64,000 nucleotides of DNA, taken from the NCBI GenBank assembly GCA_964019165.1, contig OZ025284.1, forward strand, positions 788,185 through 852,184, in the 5' to 3' direction. Source of the stretch: Mastigias papua. Taxonomy: Eukaryota > Cnidaria > Scyphozoa > Rhizostomeae > Mastigiidae. A program made the translations under genes and the position numbers. The notes under the pieces were generated by a model. The model saw only the letters and a list, made by a program, of their open reading frames with translations. It was not told the DNA's origin and made no database searches. Shown one piece after another: positions 13,701-37,551 of this stretch. Numbering within the stretch: position 1 is the stretch's first letter; every line of letters starts with the position of its first letter.

Positions 13701-13768
13701 CGAGGTTCCACGTCCGCGCCAATAACGACAATAGATAAACACAGAAGAAGAGCAATTGCCTTCTGCAT
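1315..13768 (-). CDS. BPI: BPI/LBP-family lipid-binding protein, 15 exons, 469 aa
   Basis: Exons in order: 13660-13768, 11664-11763, 9259-9332, 9062-9121, 8713-8869, 8432-8495, 7885-7948, 7291-7382, 5849-6031, 4966-5025, 4090-4257, 3278-3345, 2973-3015, 1714-1795, 1315-1400. All junctions keep phase and the sum is 1410 bases. The start at 13768 gives a signal peptide (MQKAIALLLCLSIVVIGA) followed by GIQLRVTQKGLDY, the family N-terminus. The C-terminal barrel shows FWLTDYTLNTAGEVYHNAGL (exon 9) and the near-terminal KGLPLPNLNEVHL (exon 15). Two cysteines (NWC in exon 5, MCN in exon 7) match the conserved disulfide of BPI. Length fits the family (about 480 aa). Known members bind lipopolysaccharide or lipids outside the cell; a role in innate defence is inference. 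An in-frame ATG at 13855 is an alternative start. The donors of exons 4 and 14 are weak but forced by phase. Orthology to BPI rather than LBP is not resolved. Confidence 0.9.
1880..2051. mobile_element. Inverted-repeat MITE, copy 1 of 3
   Basis: The element is almost entirely two inverted arms: GCTGCCAAATGTGTGAGAAC at the left and its near reverse complement ending TTTGGCGGCT at the right, with CTCCCAACCTAATT further in and a short centre. Copies 2 and 3 lie at 25061 and 26633. It sits in the intron between exons 13 and 14 of the BPI-like gene. No coding frame belongs to it. Confidence 0.75.
3377..3526. mobile_element. hAT-type MITE with 8-bp target duplication
   Basis: The ends are CAGGGACGCCTGC at 3377 and GCGTAGGCGTCCCTG ending 3526, an imperfect inverted pair. 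Both sides carry the octamer GGTACTCA (3369-3376 and 3527-3534), the 8-bp target duplication expected of hAT transposons. The core holds a palindromic GGGGCAGCTGCCCC. The element is 150 bp, non-coding, and lies in the intron following exon 12 of the BPI-like gene. Confidence 0.85.
3600..3865. repeat. Degenerate AT-rich short repeats
   Basis: From 3600 to about 3770 the sequence cycles through variants of TATACTATATT and TTACATTATA, followed at 3820-3865 by repeats of AATCAATAATC. The units are degenerate and have no fixed period. Nothing else is seen here. Confidence 0.5.
4330..4660 (+). repeat. Probable SINE-like retroposon with (ATG)n tail
   Basis: A segment of about 330 bp begins right after a short TGATGATGATG tract and ends at a long ATG repeat (4661-4758). 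It contains hairpin-like GC-rich pieces (CTCAGGGTCAGCCTAGGCCC) unlike the AT-rich surroundings. Flanking by the same trinucleotide at both ends suggests a short retroposon with a microsatellite tail, but no clear pol III boxes were identified. It overlaps the last bases before the 5' end of the intron between exons 10 and 11 of the BPI-like gene. Confidence 0.45.
4661..4758 (+). repeat. (ATG)n microsatellite
   Basis: A nearly pure ATG/TGA trinucleotide tract of about 95 bp with a few interruptions near 4733 and 4751. It forms the tail of the preceding SINE-like segment. Confidence 0.9.
6558..6731. repeat. 21-bp minisatellite, about 8 copies
   Basis: The unit GGCTGATATTGCAAATGCAC (plus C) repeats head to tail about eight times with one visible change (CACTGG for CACCGG near 6684). 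Because 21 is a multiple of three, both strands show open frames with a seven-residue period; these are by-products. The array lies in the intron between exons 8 and 9 of the BPI-like gene. Confidence 0.95.
10285..10359 (-). mobile_element. hAT transposon terminus (fragment)
   Basis: Read on the minus strand the segment starts CAGGGGTCACCAAACTACGG and continues into GGTCAGCGGGCC and several GGCC runs, the typical terminus of non-autonomous hAT elements. The opposite end was not found within a few hundred bases, so this is a partial or degraded copy in intron 2 of the BPI-like gene. Confidence 0.5.
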
Positions 13769-14736
13769 GTTGATGGAGGTAGAAAGTAAAAATCCTCTAT
13801 CACTCGTACCCTGTACCGTTCGATAGCTCTGAATTATGATAAGGGTTGACTGCATGCACGACTTTATACCTTGAAAAAGCCACGCTTATGTCAACAGCCT
13901 CGCGATTTTAAGCCACTAGCCTCTAACCCTACCAATCGGACAAGATGCATTTCAACATTCATGTGGGACCTTGCGCACTTGTGGGATTTCTTGCGGCAAC
14001 GCATCTCTCTGTTGCATGTCTAAATGAACCAATCTCTTTCTTCCGTGCCACACGATACAAAGTTCACTCCTCCAGGATTGTTCGACAAGCAGAGATCACT
14101 CAGCGCAACTCTTATGTCACGTACTCTCGAGGCGCCGGAAACTGAGAGTACACTCCGTTTCTATTTTAGGAACAAGTTTATAAGGACAAGAGCCTCAAAA
14201 TTTATGGAAAATTAAGAGCAAGTTAAGAGCACGCTGAGGCTGAAGCACTATCATAAAACGATTTGAAACTGATATATAACCTTTTAAGTTCAAAAATGTT
14301 TGCTAAAAGTCCTCGAAACACCCAAATCATCAGTGTCTAAAACAAGTCGCAAGTGTACCAAGACTTTTAGAAAGGATTATATATCTGTAAGAATGTATCT
14401 TTTGTCTTCTGCTAATGTTATTGAAAATAATACCGGTTTCATAAACATCCAATCTTCTCTGTGTATTGTCTAATGTCTACATTGCTTACATACCAATAAC
14501 TTTAAGGACAAATTAAGAACAATTCAGCCTCAAAAATTTTTGAAAAATTAAGAACAGCCAGCCTGAACCTCAATTTTGCTGGTTCTTATAAAAAAGAATG
14601 TAGAGGAGCAGTTTGAGGTAAAGCTAGACTGGATTAAATAAAGAGGGGTAAAAACCCCTCTAGTGCAAACTAGGCAGTCAAAAATTCACTAAACTTGGAT
14701 TAGAAAAAGCAATGGGAAGAGACGGAAGCAAAGAAT

Positions 14737-14835
14737 GTGAATGAACACTCGAGTGATTGCACTGATGAGTGAATGAACACTCGAGTGATTGCACTGATGA
14801 GTGAATGAACACTTGAGTGATTGCACTGATGAGTG
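14737..14835. repeat. 32-bp minisatellite, short block (3 copies)
   Basis: Three copies of a 32-bp unit containing the palindrome ACTCGAGT and TGATTGCACTGATGAGTG. The same unit forms the larger array at 15164-15585, with about 330 bp of unrelated sequence between the two blocks. Confidence 0.95.
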
Positions 14836-15163
14836 TGTAACGTCCTGGGTTGAAGTCGTGTACAGTACAAGTTGTGTTGGATGTCATATGTGATTGTGAA
14901 TTGTTTTTCCTGTCTCCATGTTGGTGTTGCCGTACAGTCTCCTTGCAATGTCATGCTATGTTTAATTACGAATGTGTTAAGTGATTTTTATCTGTATTGT
15001 GTCACCGTACGATTTATTATATTATCGAATGAATCCGTGTGATTAGTTAGTTAGATTACATACTCGCATAGAAAGCAGTCGTGTTTTGTTGCGCTTGTCT
15101 GAGCTTAGGCCTCTGGGCCTAAGCGTGTCCCCTCAACGCTATCAAAAGAACCTCAAATCGTTA

Positions 15164-15585
15164 CAAGTGAATGAACACTCGAGTGATTGCACTGATGAGT
15201 GAATGAACACTCGAGTGATTGCACTGATGAGTGAATGAACACTCGAGTGATTGCACTGATGAGTGAATGAACACTCGAGTGATTGCACTGATGAGTGAAT
15301 GAACACTCGAGTGATTGCACTGATGAGTGAATGAACACTCGAGTGATTGCACTGTTGAGTGAATGAACACTCGAGTGATTGCACTGATGAGTGAATGAAC
15401 ACTCGAGTGATTGCACTGATGAGTGAATGAACACTCGAGTGATTGCACTGATGAGTGAGTGAACACTCGAGTGATTGCACTGATGAGTGAATGAACACTC
15501 GAGTGATTGCACTGATGAGTGAATGAACACTTGAGTGATTGCACTGATGAGTGAATGAACACTCGAGTGATTGCACTGATGAGTA
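15164..15585. repeat. 32-bp minisatellite, main block (about 13 copies)
   Basis: About thirteen head-to-tail copies of a 32-bp unit (GAACACTCGAGTGATTGCAC plus TGATGAGTGAAT). Variation is limited to single bases, for example CTGTTG near 15352 and CACTTG near 15529. As 32 is not a multiple of three and the unit has no stop on the minus strand, all three minus frames are open with a 32-residue period; the long minus-strand frames here are therefore repeat artefacts. Confidence 0.97.
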
Positions 15586-15733
15586 GTAGCAAAATTACAA
15601 GCAGAAGATGGACCTTATAAATATAGAAGATGATATCAAACAATTGAATATATGTAATAATGATTTCATAAGAAATCTGTTCCCTTCCGACATCATTGGT
15701 AGACATGCGGATAGATAAATGAGGCATTGTGTC

Positions 15734-16036
15734 CAGGGGCGTAAATAGCATACTTACTTGGGGGGGGGGTGTCAGAGACTTTTGCCCTGCGAAACTGGAA
15801 ATTGCCCTGCAAAAAATGAGGTATATAACAAAACATAAGTGAAACAACAGCGTTGATAAATGTCAAATTTTAATACTGTCTCTTACTTGCGTGATATGCG
15901 GCGCATCTTAACCTGCGACCACGTTTTAACAACATTTATGCCCTGTGAAAGGATTCAATTGCCCTGCAAAGTGTCTAGTTTGATCTGTTGGGGGTGTCAC
16001 ACCCCCCCCCCACACTCCCCGGTATTTTCGCCCCTG
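15734..16036. mobile_element. hAT-type MITE with 8-bp target duplication
   Basis: The ends are CAGGGGCGTAAATAGC at 15734 and GTATTTTCGCCCCTG ending 16036, an inverted pair. The flanks ATTGTGTC (15726-15733) and ATTGTGCC (16037-16044) are an 8-bp duplication with one change. Poly-G and poly-C runs mirror each other inside the ends. The 303-bp element has no transposase frame. Confidence 0.85.
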
Positions 16037-16063
16037 ATTGTGCCAAACGCATAAATAATTCGA

Positions 16064-16164
16064 TACCGTAAATCCTCGAATTAGCCCCCTGGGGGCTTAT
16101 TTATTTTTGCTGCTTTTTGGGTGGGGGCTTATTCGAGGGGGGGCTAATTCGAGGATTTACGGTA
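16064..16164. mobile_element. 101-bp palindromic element
   Basis: The left arm TACCGTAAATCCTCGAATTA and the right arm TAATTCGAGGATTTACGGTA are exact reverse complements, followed inward by matching CCCCC and GGGGG runs and a short T-rich loop. TA bounds both ends. It reads as a short foldback transposon. Confidence 0.8.
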
Positions 16165-18036
16165 AGTACAGACGTGTTCACCGGCATCAGATGCACAGAG
16201 AAAGGAAGCAGTTTACTTGGAATCTGATTAACGATTGCCTGACGTAACTCGTTCAAAATAGAGGCGCTTTCTTTTGCTTTCATTAACAGCTTGTGGTCAT
16301 GGTCACATTGAGAAACAAACAACACGGAAGCGAATGTAGCCCTGTCAGTGGCTACGACCGTCAGCCGCCATGATTGTGGCCTATCGCGCATAGCCGGGAA
16401 TAAACCTCGGCTGTTATGGCAAAATTATGGCAAAAGACAGATCTAAATTAAAAAACGAAAGTTACTGCTTCCGTTTTAGGCATTCGTTTTCGTTCTTCCT
16501 CATTGGAAAATGGCCGACTGGAAAATGGCTTGAGTGTTTCAACAAGACATTCCGAAGTAAACAAAAGGTGCTCGCGTGTGCGTGTTACTGAGGTATTAAC
16601 CTCAGGTGGTATAAATTGGCATCGATGTAATGCGTGAAAAGACCTATCATAGCTTATTCTCTTAACACGAAGGGAACATGCAAAATAATGAACAAACACA
16701 CCATCAAGGTTGCCCACTGCTTCGTTTGTGTGGTAAATACTCACAACGGTTAAGATACATGGTTTTTTCTATCACGAACAAACTAACTCCCTTCAGCCTG
16801 TATGTTTCGTATGAAGGAGTCTGCAACTGAATGTAGTCTCAAAGTGTGTAGTTTCGCTGTTTTAATAGAGTTGTGATAGAGAGTAGAGTTAGAGAGAGTT
16901 GGAATAGAGCTAGAGTAGAACGGAATAGAAAGAGAATAGAGAATAGAAGAGAGAGACGAAGATAAAGCTGGATTCGAGATGAGTGTTGAAGTTGTGCTTA
17001 GTAGAGTTGTAAATTATGTATATATTGAATATACTCTATTTAGGTTGCATTGCCTACTTGTATTCAAACTATTAATACCGCCACTTCGTCACAATCGTAA
17101 TATTTTGTCAAGTCCAGCCATTTTTCTTATGTGTTTTGTAAAATTCTTGAAATTTCCTATAGCAACAAGGCAACTATGAGATGAGAAATTGAATTTTAGT
17201 TATAAACATTTGAGAGATGAATGTTGTTTGTATTTTGTTTCCAGTTCAATGAAAATTTTTTGCGCAAAACAAATTTTTCAAGATTACTTTTGAAACTCAG
17301 CCTGCCTGTGTTTCTTAATTGTTTCTTAATTTTTGATTGACTTGAGCCTCATGTTTCTTATATACTTGTTTCTTATAAAAAAACATGTAGTGCTCAAATC
17401 TCTGATTGGATAACACTTTGATCACAACTAAATTCTCCCAACTGTGTCCACCAATCGGCGACGAGGAATCTGTCAACAGACAGGTTTCGGAAGTGACTTC
17501 AGGCTGATTTCATGTGTTGTACGTAAAGCATTTCTGGTACCAACACTAAAGACACTAACGCACGTTCTGCTTTATCCAAGCTTTCATGGCACCAGCATTG
17601 GATCTAGTGGTAAAATATCATAGAGTAAAAACTATCCAAAGAGACATTAACTCTTTTCATAAATATCCTTTTCAATTACTTATTATTTAGTATTTCTCAC
17701 TCCAGCAGCTTCCCGGGGAAGGAAGTGTCGACCTAGAACAGAGCAACGGGTCTTTTGGGGATCCGTGATATATCGTAGAGTTTTAGTCATATTGTTTGTA
17801 GAAAATGAACTTGTCTTAAATGTCATATAACTAGTTTTTGGCTTAGCTAGACTTCTTTAACATTTCCATTTTTCGCCCTCCCCCCCTAGAAATCTTTTTC
17901 AGGATCACTGAATAAGGTGTCTGTATAAATGAACATAAAAAATCAAATACTATGATGAAGAAAATCGCTTTTGAAACAGAATTATACACCGACTAGAAAT
18001 TGAAGAAAACGATGTGTCCCAATAATTTGAATCTTA

Positions 18037-21000
18037 TCAACTTATGATGAGTAATTTAGAGCTTTCACTATCAGCTTTTGATGAGTTTCCTGAAGAGCTT
18101 TCTGTTTCGATATCCTGATGGAAATTACTTCTTTTCTCTCTCTTCAAACTAGCCTTTCCCATCAAAGCTCGCTTACGTTGACAATAGCGACTATTCTCTC
18201 CTTTCTTCTGACCAGTATGGTCGTCTTCACCATCATCTTCATCATCCCCATCATCATCGTCATCAATAAAGCCTTCTTCCTCTTCGATGTACTCAGAAAT
18301 CACCGATAATTGTTGATCCTTGTCATCTCCGTTGCAATCACGTCTGTCATACCCACCCAAATTTTGAAACTTTTCCCGTGTTAAATCGCGTTCATCTCCC
18401 GAAATCGTATTGATATAACTAACAAAGTTTACCGGCTGATAATTATCGAACCGAGAAAGATCTCCTCCGGTAACAACCGGTCTCGGTTCTATGCAATTGC
18501 TTCCTGACAGTTTTATTTCATCCATCTCAACGACAGGTGGAATACTTGAATGACAATTCATCTCATTGGAAGACCTCATCAACTTTCTGTTGTCCTCTGT
18601 TACAAACTGGCTCCGATTAACAGCACTATTCTGCCAGGCATTCAGCCCGTTTGCTCCATTGCTGATGCAATTCTTAAAGTTACTTGAGTCAGTTTGAAAA
18701 TTCATCTAAAAACAAAATCAGTGAAATAAACTCATACATTTCTTGCATTTTGGAGCTTTTTTTAAGACAATCATGTCCAAAGACAATCACAGAAGTCATT
18801 CACGTCGATGATCTATTTCAGCTTAAAATCATTCAACCGAATAAATTAGTACACTTTACGAATACGACATCACAAATAAAATGAAAGCCCATTCTCGATT
18901 TTTCTCTTCCAAATGTAAACACAGTTGACATTTAAATACTTAGAAGGAAACAACTTTCTTTATGTACCATCCTTATTATAGTCTTTTACATTTAGTATTA
19001 TTTAAAAATCAAAGTTTGTAATTAATATTTTTTCTTTGCGTCTTATTTTATGTAATATTTCTGTAACTAATACTCCTTTAGCAATCAACTTTATTGTAAA
19101 GTAAGAATTACGTAACTGCCAAATGCTGCTTAAAATCGGTTATTATTAATATTATCATTATTGTAAATAAATAAATAAATAAATCCACTATTTCTAAGTC
19201 CTTCCTATCAATGCTTACAGGCTTACTCCCTGATGACAAAACTACACAAAACATCCTATTGAAAACAATCAATACTGTACAATGCAGTTGTTATATATTT
19301 TGCAGAAGAGACAAACCTTGGACAAACACTAATTTACTAAAATTCTAGACCATGGCTTTGCTAACTTAGTTTAACTGTTATTATTGTGTCTGTTTTCTTT
19401 GAGTTTGATGTACTTTTCTGTTGGCTTTGTATATTTTTTATTGCCATTAACTATATTGCAGACTTACCAATTTTGCACTAGTTTAGTATAATGAGGCACA
19501 TAATTTTATACTTCGAATATACCATTCCTTTATGTAATATTAAGTTCAGTTTTGATGGACAGACAACCAGTCTTGAAGTGTCAAAAGTAAACCAGATCAC
19601 TTGTAAATTTTTCTGTAGTATAGAAACTGAATCACGTTTGACAACAAAAATTATCGAATACGATGTCAAAGCAAGAAACTACATAACAAGACGGATAATG
19701 GCCATTGGCATAAGAGCATTATATTATCTATCTAACAACAACAACAATAATAACAGAATACTGTAATGTAGGATGAAAGCCAGTTACAGATCTTTTACAA
19801 AAACCTGTAGTTGCTGATTCTAGGCGATACTCCCGAAAAACATGTATGCAGTTTACAATTAAAATCTAAACATTTCTTTTCCTGTATCTATTTTATCAAC
19901 TAGCTATCTGTAGACTACCTCACTAAGTCTAGTTTCTACTTTTTTCTTATTTTAGGGCGTGGTGGATAAACATACTAATCGTAGCATCGCATGTGATCGC
20001 ACCCAGGCTCCTGTGTTTGCCCCCCTCCCAATGAACAACAAAGTGTCAGCCACAAAATTTTTGAAGTCGGAAGCTGTGCATCTTCTAACTGAACCAAAAA
20101 TCGACGGGAAACCAAAATAAATTGTAATTGGCAGAAAATAAAAATGTGGGAAGTTTGACAACTTTTCATCTCTCTGCATGCAGAAACATAATTCCTATAT
20201 CAAAGAAAACCGTTTTGCACACCTCTAAAGCAGATGGAATGTGAAAAATTGTTCCATTGGTCTTTATCAATTTGCATATAGTATGTAATACAAACTGAAA
20301 ATGAAAATACGAACCTGTGAGTTGGGAAGACCATTTGAAACTTTGCTCACATTTCCTGTCTTGTTTTGAAACGGTTGAGATGGGGTGTGTAAGTAAGTGC
20401 TGCTTAACTGGTTTGATCCAAAGCATGCTTGCGAGCTACAAGATAGGCGCGCTTGGCTCTGTTGAACATCACTAGCCATCTTGTTTTCTCGGTTAAGCTT
20501 CATATAAGCATTAGGGGGTGTGAATCTGAAACTTGGCCTAGAGTCAATCTGTTGGCTTTCCATCATTACTTTTTGATGCGTGCCATCTGGGTTATCAAAA
20601 TATTGATTCCCATATGGGATTGTGCCAAATGTCTCAAAACCTGGATACATGAAAGAACGCCTGTCTTCTAATTGCACCAGCCATTCTGCAGCTGCGAGCA
20701 GATCACAATTGGTATCCTCCAAAACTGAATTTATAAATATGTCAGAAAATTGCGGAAACAACCTAGCAAGGAGATTTAAATAACGGAATCTAAGGGTCCC
20801 TCTTCCATCTTGAAAGTGGCCTGGAAACATAAGCTGGGTGCCCCCTTGAATAAAATCGGGCTGTGGGAGACGCTGTTGAGAAACTGAAGAACATGGAGGA
20901 TGGACATGTCTCTGGGGTACCGCTTGGGATAATGGAAACGGCGAAGAAACGTAAGCTTGAGTGGGACTATTGGTCAGCATCGGCTTAGATGATATATCTG

Positions 21001-21683
21001 GATTTTGTGGCTTCACATATGAAGATTGTGATGTGTGTAATGTTTGACCAAATGTTGAGAAGTTCGGAATTTTGACATCAGGACATTCCTTGGTCGAATT
21101 TGATAGCGGTGATGCCATGCTTGGAGACATCGTCTGAAGCTTCGGAGTTGAGGACTGCTTTTCAGGTAGACCTAGGGAAAATAAAGTAGCTGGTTGATTG
21201 ATCATCTCCAAGAAATAAGACTTGGGGAAAACAACGTAGAACTTTCAAGAGCACATAAACGTATTACATAGGCCCAAAAAATTGATGTTTTTCTTGACAT
21301 CGATTCTATCAATCAATACTAATGTCATAAAATCTTCAACGAACCAAACTTGGTTTAGCGTCCATCTGTTGGTTTTACACAAGCTACTCAAAGAGTGAAA
21401 AGTTTCACGACTTACCTGAAAGATCTTTCCCATATTTCCTGGATGGAGTCTTGCGTTCTAACGCACTCTGGGCGGCAACAATGCGCTGCCTTTCACCAAC
21501 GAGAGTGCATTTAGAGCAAGTGCAACAGCGAAAAGGGCAATGCTTTTTGTGACCTTTCAACGCAGATGCTACCCCATGATTGCGGCATCTGGAACACCTC
21601 AGAGTCTTCCTAGGCTTTTCCTGGAAAAACTCTCGGTTCATTGTGACTCTTCTAGTCAACTGATACTTTGCCTTGTGTCTCAT
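18037..21683 (-). CDS. DMRT: DM-domain (DMRT) transcription factor, 3 exons, 597 aa
   Basis: Exons: 21416-21683, 20315-21171, 18037-18705; both junctions keep phase and the sum is 1794 bases. An in-frame TAA directly precedes the ATG at 21683, which fixes the 5' limit; a second ATG follows at residue 15. The DM domain spans about residues 28-80 with the zinc ligands C30, C33, H36, H45, C49, C54, C56 and C59, a pattern that binds the DNA minor groove. Residues about 221-259 ([20 protein letters not shown] and following) look like the CUE-like DMA domain of the DMRT3/4/5 group. The last exon encodes a strongly acidic run near residues 515-538 and a basic patch after it. Family members control sexual and neural differentiation; the role here is inferred only. 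The DMA match is looser than the DM match, so the subfamily is not assigned. Confidence 0.93.
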
Positions 21684-24548
21684 TTAATTGAAGGAACACC
21701 GACAAAAGTCGGTCCTGACAATTTATAATGTATATGGTAGCAAATGCTCTATTTCATTGTGATATTCTAGACACGTGGGTCGTAGAATAGTCAGTCAAAT
21801 AGTAGCACGTGATTTAAACCTTCTATTCCTGAGCACAGTGGAAGCCCTCTAGATGTTATTTTCAGTCCCAACGGAAAACAGAATGTCCAAATGGTAGAAA
21901 ATAACTTTTACATTTACAAACTACAAAAAAATCATATTTGATGGCACGAGGATGAGTCAAAACAAGTCGAGAGGTTCTAACCAAACTTCCCTTACTTTCT
22001 GTCCAAACTAGAAATCCGGATATACACATTCATCACTTAATGCCCCACTCATGCATATTTTACAATTCCCCTATGCATAAATTCCCATTCAATAAGCTAG
22101 GCGCTAAGTTAGAATTGTTGAAAACGAACCAAATGTATATATTCAACTTGTATCTTTATCAATTCAAGAAAATACAATAAGTGCATTTAATGTGTATAAA
22201 CATGTTCCTTCAAACAGATATAAATTTTACATTAATGAGCATTTTCACAACTACAAAATATAGCAATACCATACAACGTAAAAAAGTACCACATAATAAA
22301 CAAATAAAACGAAAATGCTCCCAAAAACATTCTCAATAATACACAGAACTTAGTTACATAACAATATGTACAGTTATATGCGTCACAAATTACATAACAT
22401 AACAATAAACGCTCAAAATTCTATTTTCATTGATAAAATCTTACGATTTTAAGGACCGAAGCCAGTACAGAAACCACTATAGCGTCGATTTCATATTCTA
22501 AAACAGAATCTGAGTTTTTATTCAGTTCTTCAAAAAAAAGGTTGACGAGACCAATTGGTATGCTTCACTCCATCGCAATTTACAAGCTTTACAATAATTG
22601 ATGAAATACATAAAACCTATATAGCATTCCTAAAATGGCTTGAATTAACAGCCAAAATAAATCATATGGGCATGTCCCTAATAGGAGTAAGTAACAACTA
22701 CATTCTCAACATGAAATATTCAACAACCACATATGAAAAAAACAAAATTAATATTACAAGTACAAAAATTACTTCAAAATGTTCTCCAATAATGATATTA
22801 GTCGAATAGGCTCGGTATGTTTACAATTCAGTCGAAAAATTCTATTTCATTCAGAGTTCGCTTCATCATATCAAGATGGCGGGAATAACAGACAAAATGT
22901 CACATAAAGAGGGAGAACTGGAGATGTAATCTTTAACACCTAAAGAAAATAGTTAACCATTTAAAATCTCAATTACTTTGCAATAAGTTAGTAAAGAGGT
23001 TGCAGCAAGAAATAACAAATTTAAGAAACCCTCCACATTTTATTCTCGACCAATCAGTTGATTTGCTTACATCATATTATTAACCAATAAAGTGCTTTCA
23101 ATTTTTACATGTTTGATCGTAACGCCATCTTGAAACGGAGTTGCTGTGGAGAAATCACTACTCACAGCTTTTGATGTGGAAAAAATTTACGTTCAGTAGC
23201 AGCCTCGTGAGTACATTTTACACATTGATACCTCAGAGCCTTAAGCAGGGAAATGAATGGCTTCCTTGATATTCAACATATGGAGCAGCGCCTGTTATTC
23301 ACACCAAGGTGTGTATTAGGCCTACTTGTAGAAAATTGTACGAGATTTGGTGATTTTCTTTGTGACTTTCGTGAATTTTAATGCCATTTTCGTACGTCTT
23401 TTATGACTTTGCTGTGATTGTTATTCATGCACAAAAGATGATGAAACAGACTTAGGCTTGTATACTTAATCTCAAAATTTATCTTTCCGCTTCACAACTA
23501 AGGGCTGGGAAGGCCTAATTTACGCAATAATAGTTCATATTAACGATCATATTAACATCTGACCTATGAGCATTGTGATTCAAAATGGCATTATTATGAA
23601 ATGTGTAAAAAGTGGAAAGATCCTATTTGCTAATAATTTGATGTAAACAAACCCGCTGATTGTTCGAGAACAAAACATAGCCCTGTTTATTTCCCTCAAT
23701 TCTCTAAACTATATTTTTGCTCTACAAGCTAAGGCAGCAAGTCGCAAGTATGGAAGTTAAAATGCAGTTGATGACTACAAAATGTAAATTGTCAATACAC
23801 CACTTTGGTTTGGTGTGGACCTAAAGTTTGGTTGTAAAACTAATGTTTTCTTGGCAGTCATAAGTAATCGTACGAAATCTGATCGCGTTCTGCTAAAACT
23901 GCGCAAGTAAGTAAATGATTGTTGCATTTTCTCTCGAATCTGTTCGTCCTATTGTGGTCTGTGAATTTCTAACAGCTTTCTTCAAAAGTTCTATTAGTAC
24001 CTACCTAGCTTGCAAGCTACAGATGTACTTAGGCCCATTTGTATTATGAACATTTTCAATCATGGTTGACGGTTGATTGCGCTGTTGCTGATTGTGGAAG
24101 CAGTTCTAGCAGTACGTGAACGGATTTCGTATGATTCCTGCTAAGAAAATGTTAGTTTTAAACTCCAAACTTAGGCTTGGTCTCCCAGTCAATCTGCTAG
24201 CGCGTTTAGCCGAAGTGGTGCATTTTCAAAATGGTCTTACGTAAGTGAATCAATTTATTCTTAAAAAGATACGAGAAAGAAAGCAAACCAAGAAAAACCA
24301 TTCAGTCCTAAAATATTAATTAATTTAGTCCTATTAATTCACACACACGTCATAGGGATAGATGCGAAAATGAAGCCTCTTCTATCAATCTATTGAAGTA
24401 TACTTTGATATGAACTCGCAGTATGCTATTTTTAGCATGAGATATTTTAACACGGACACAATAGAAATCTGAAATGAAAGAGAGGTCTGTTAAAAAGTGG
24501 GGGTTTCCTTGGACGACATCTAACAAAATGAAAACATAACATTGTAGA
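21684..24548. other. Gene-free spacer upstream of the DM-domain gene
   Basis: About 2.9 kb with no supportable exon on either strand. It contains the presumed promoter of the DM-domain gene and the 3' flank of the BTBD16-like gene. A TATAAA-like hexamer (minus strand, 21722-21727) sits 39 bases before the DM-domain ATG, but such hexamers are frequent in DNA this AT-rich. Confidence 0.5.

Positions 24549-37551
<13,003 letters not shown>

Larger units (their letters stand above)
13769..18036. other. Gene-free spacer between BPI-like and DM-domain genes
   Basis: No exon could be supported on either strand. The interval holds two blocks of a 32-bp minisatellite (14737-14835 and 15164-15585), a hAT-type MITE (15734-16036) and a 101-bp palindromic element (16064-16164). 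Small open frames at 13945-14215 and 16101-16744 lack splice context and family similarity. Confidence 0.6.

Noticed and set aside
14737..15585. CRISPR-like regular repeats
   Set aside because: The 32-bp units are directly adjacent with no spacers; this is a minisatellite in animal DNA.
15142..15847. Long minus-strand open frames of 125-228 codons
   Set aside because: They are translations of the 32-bp minisatellite; all three frames are open because the unit has no stop on that strand.
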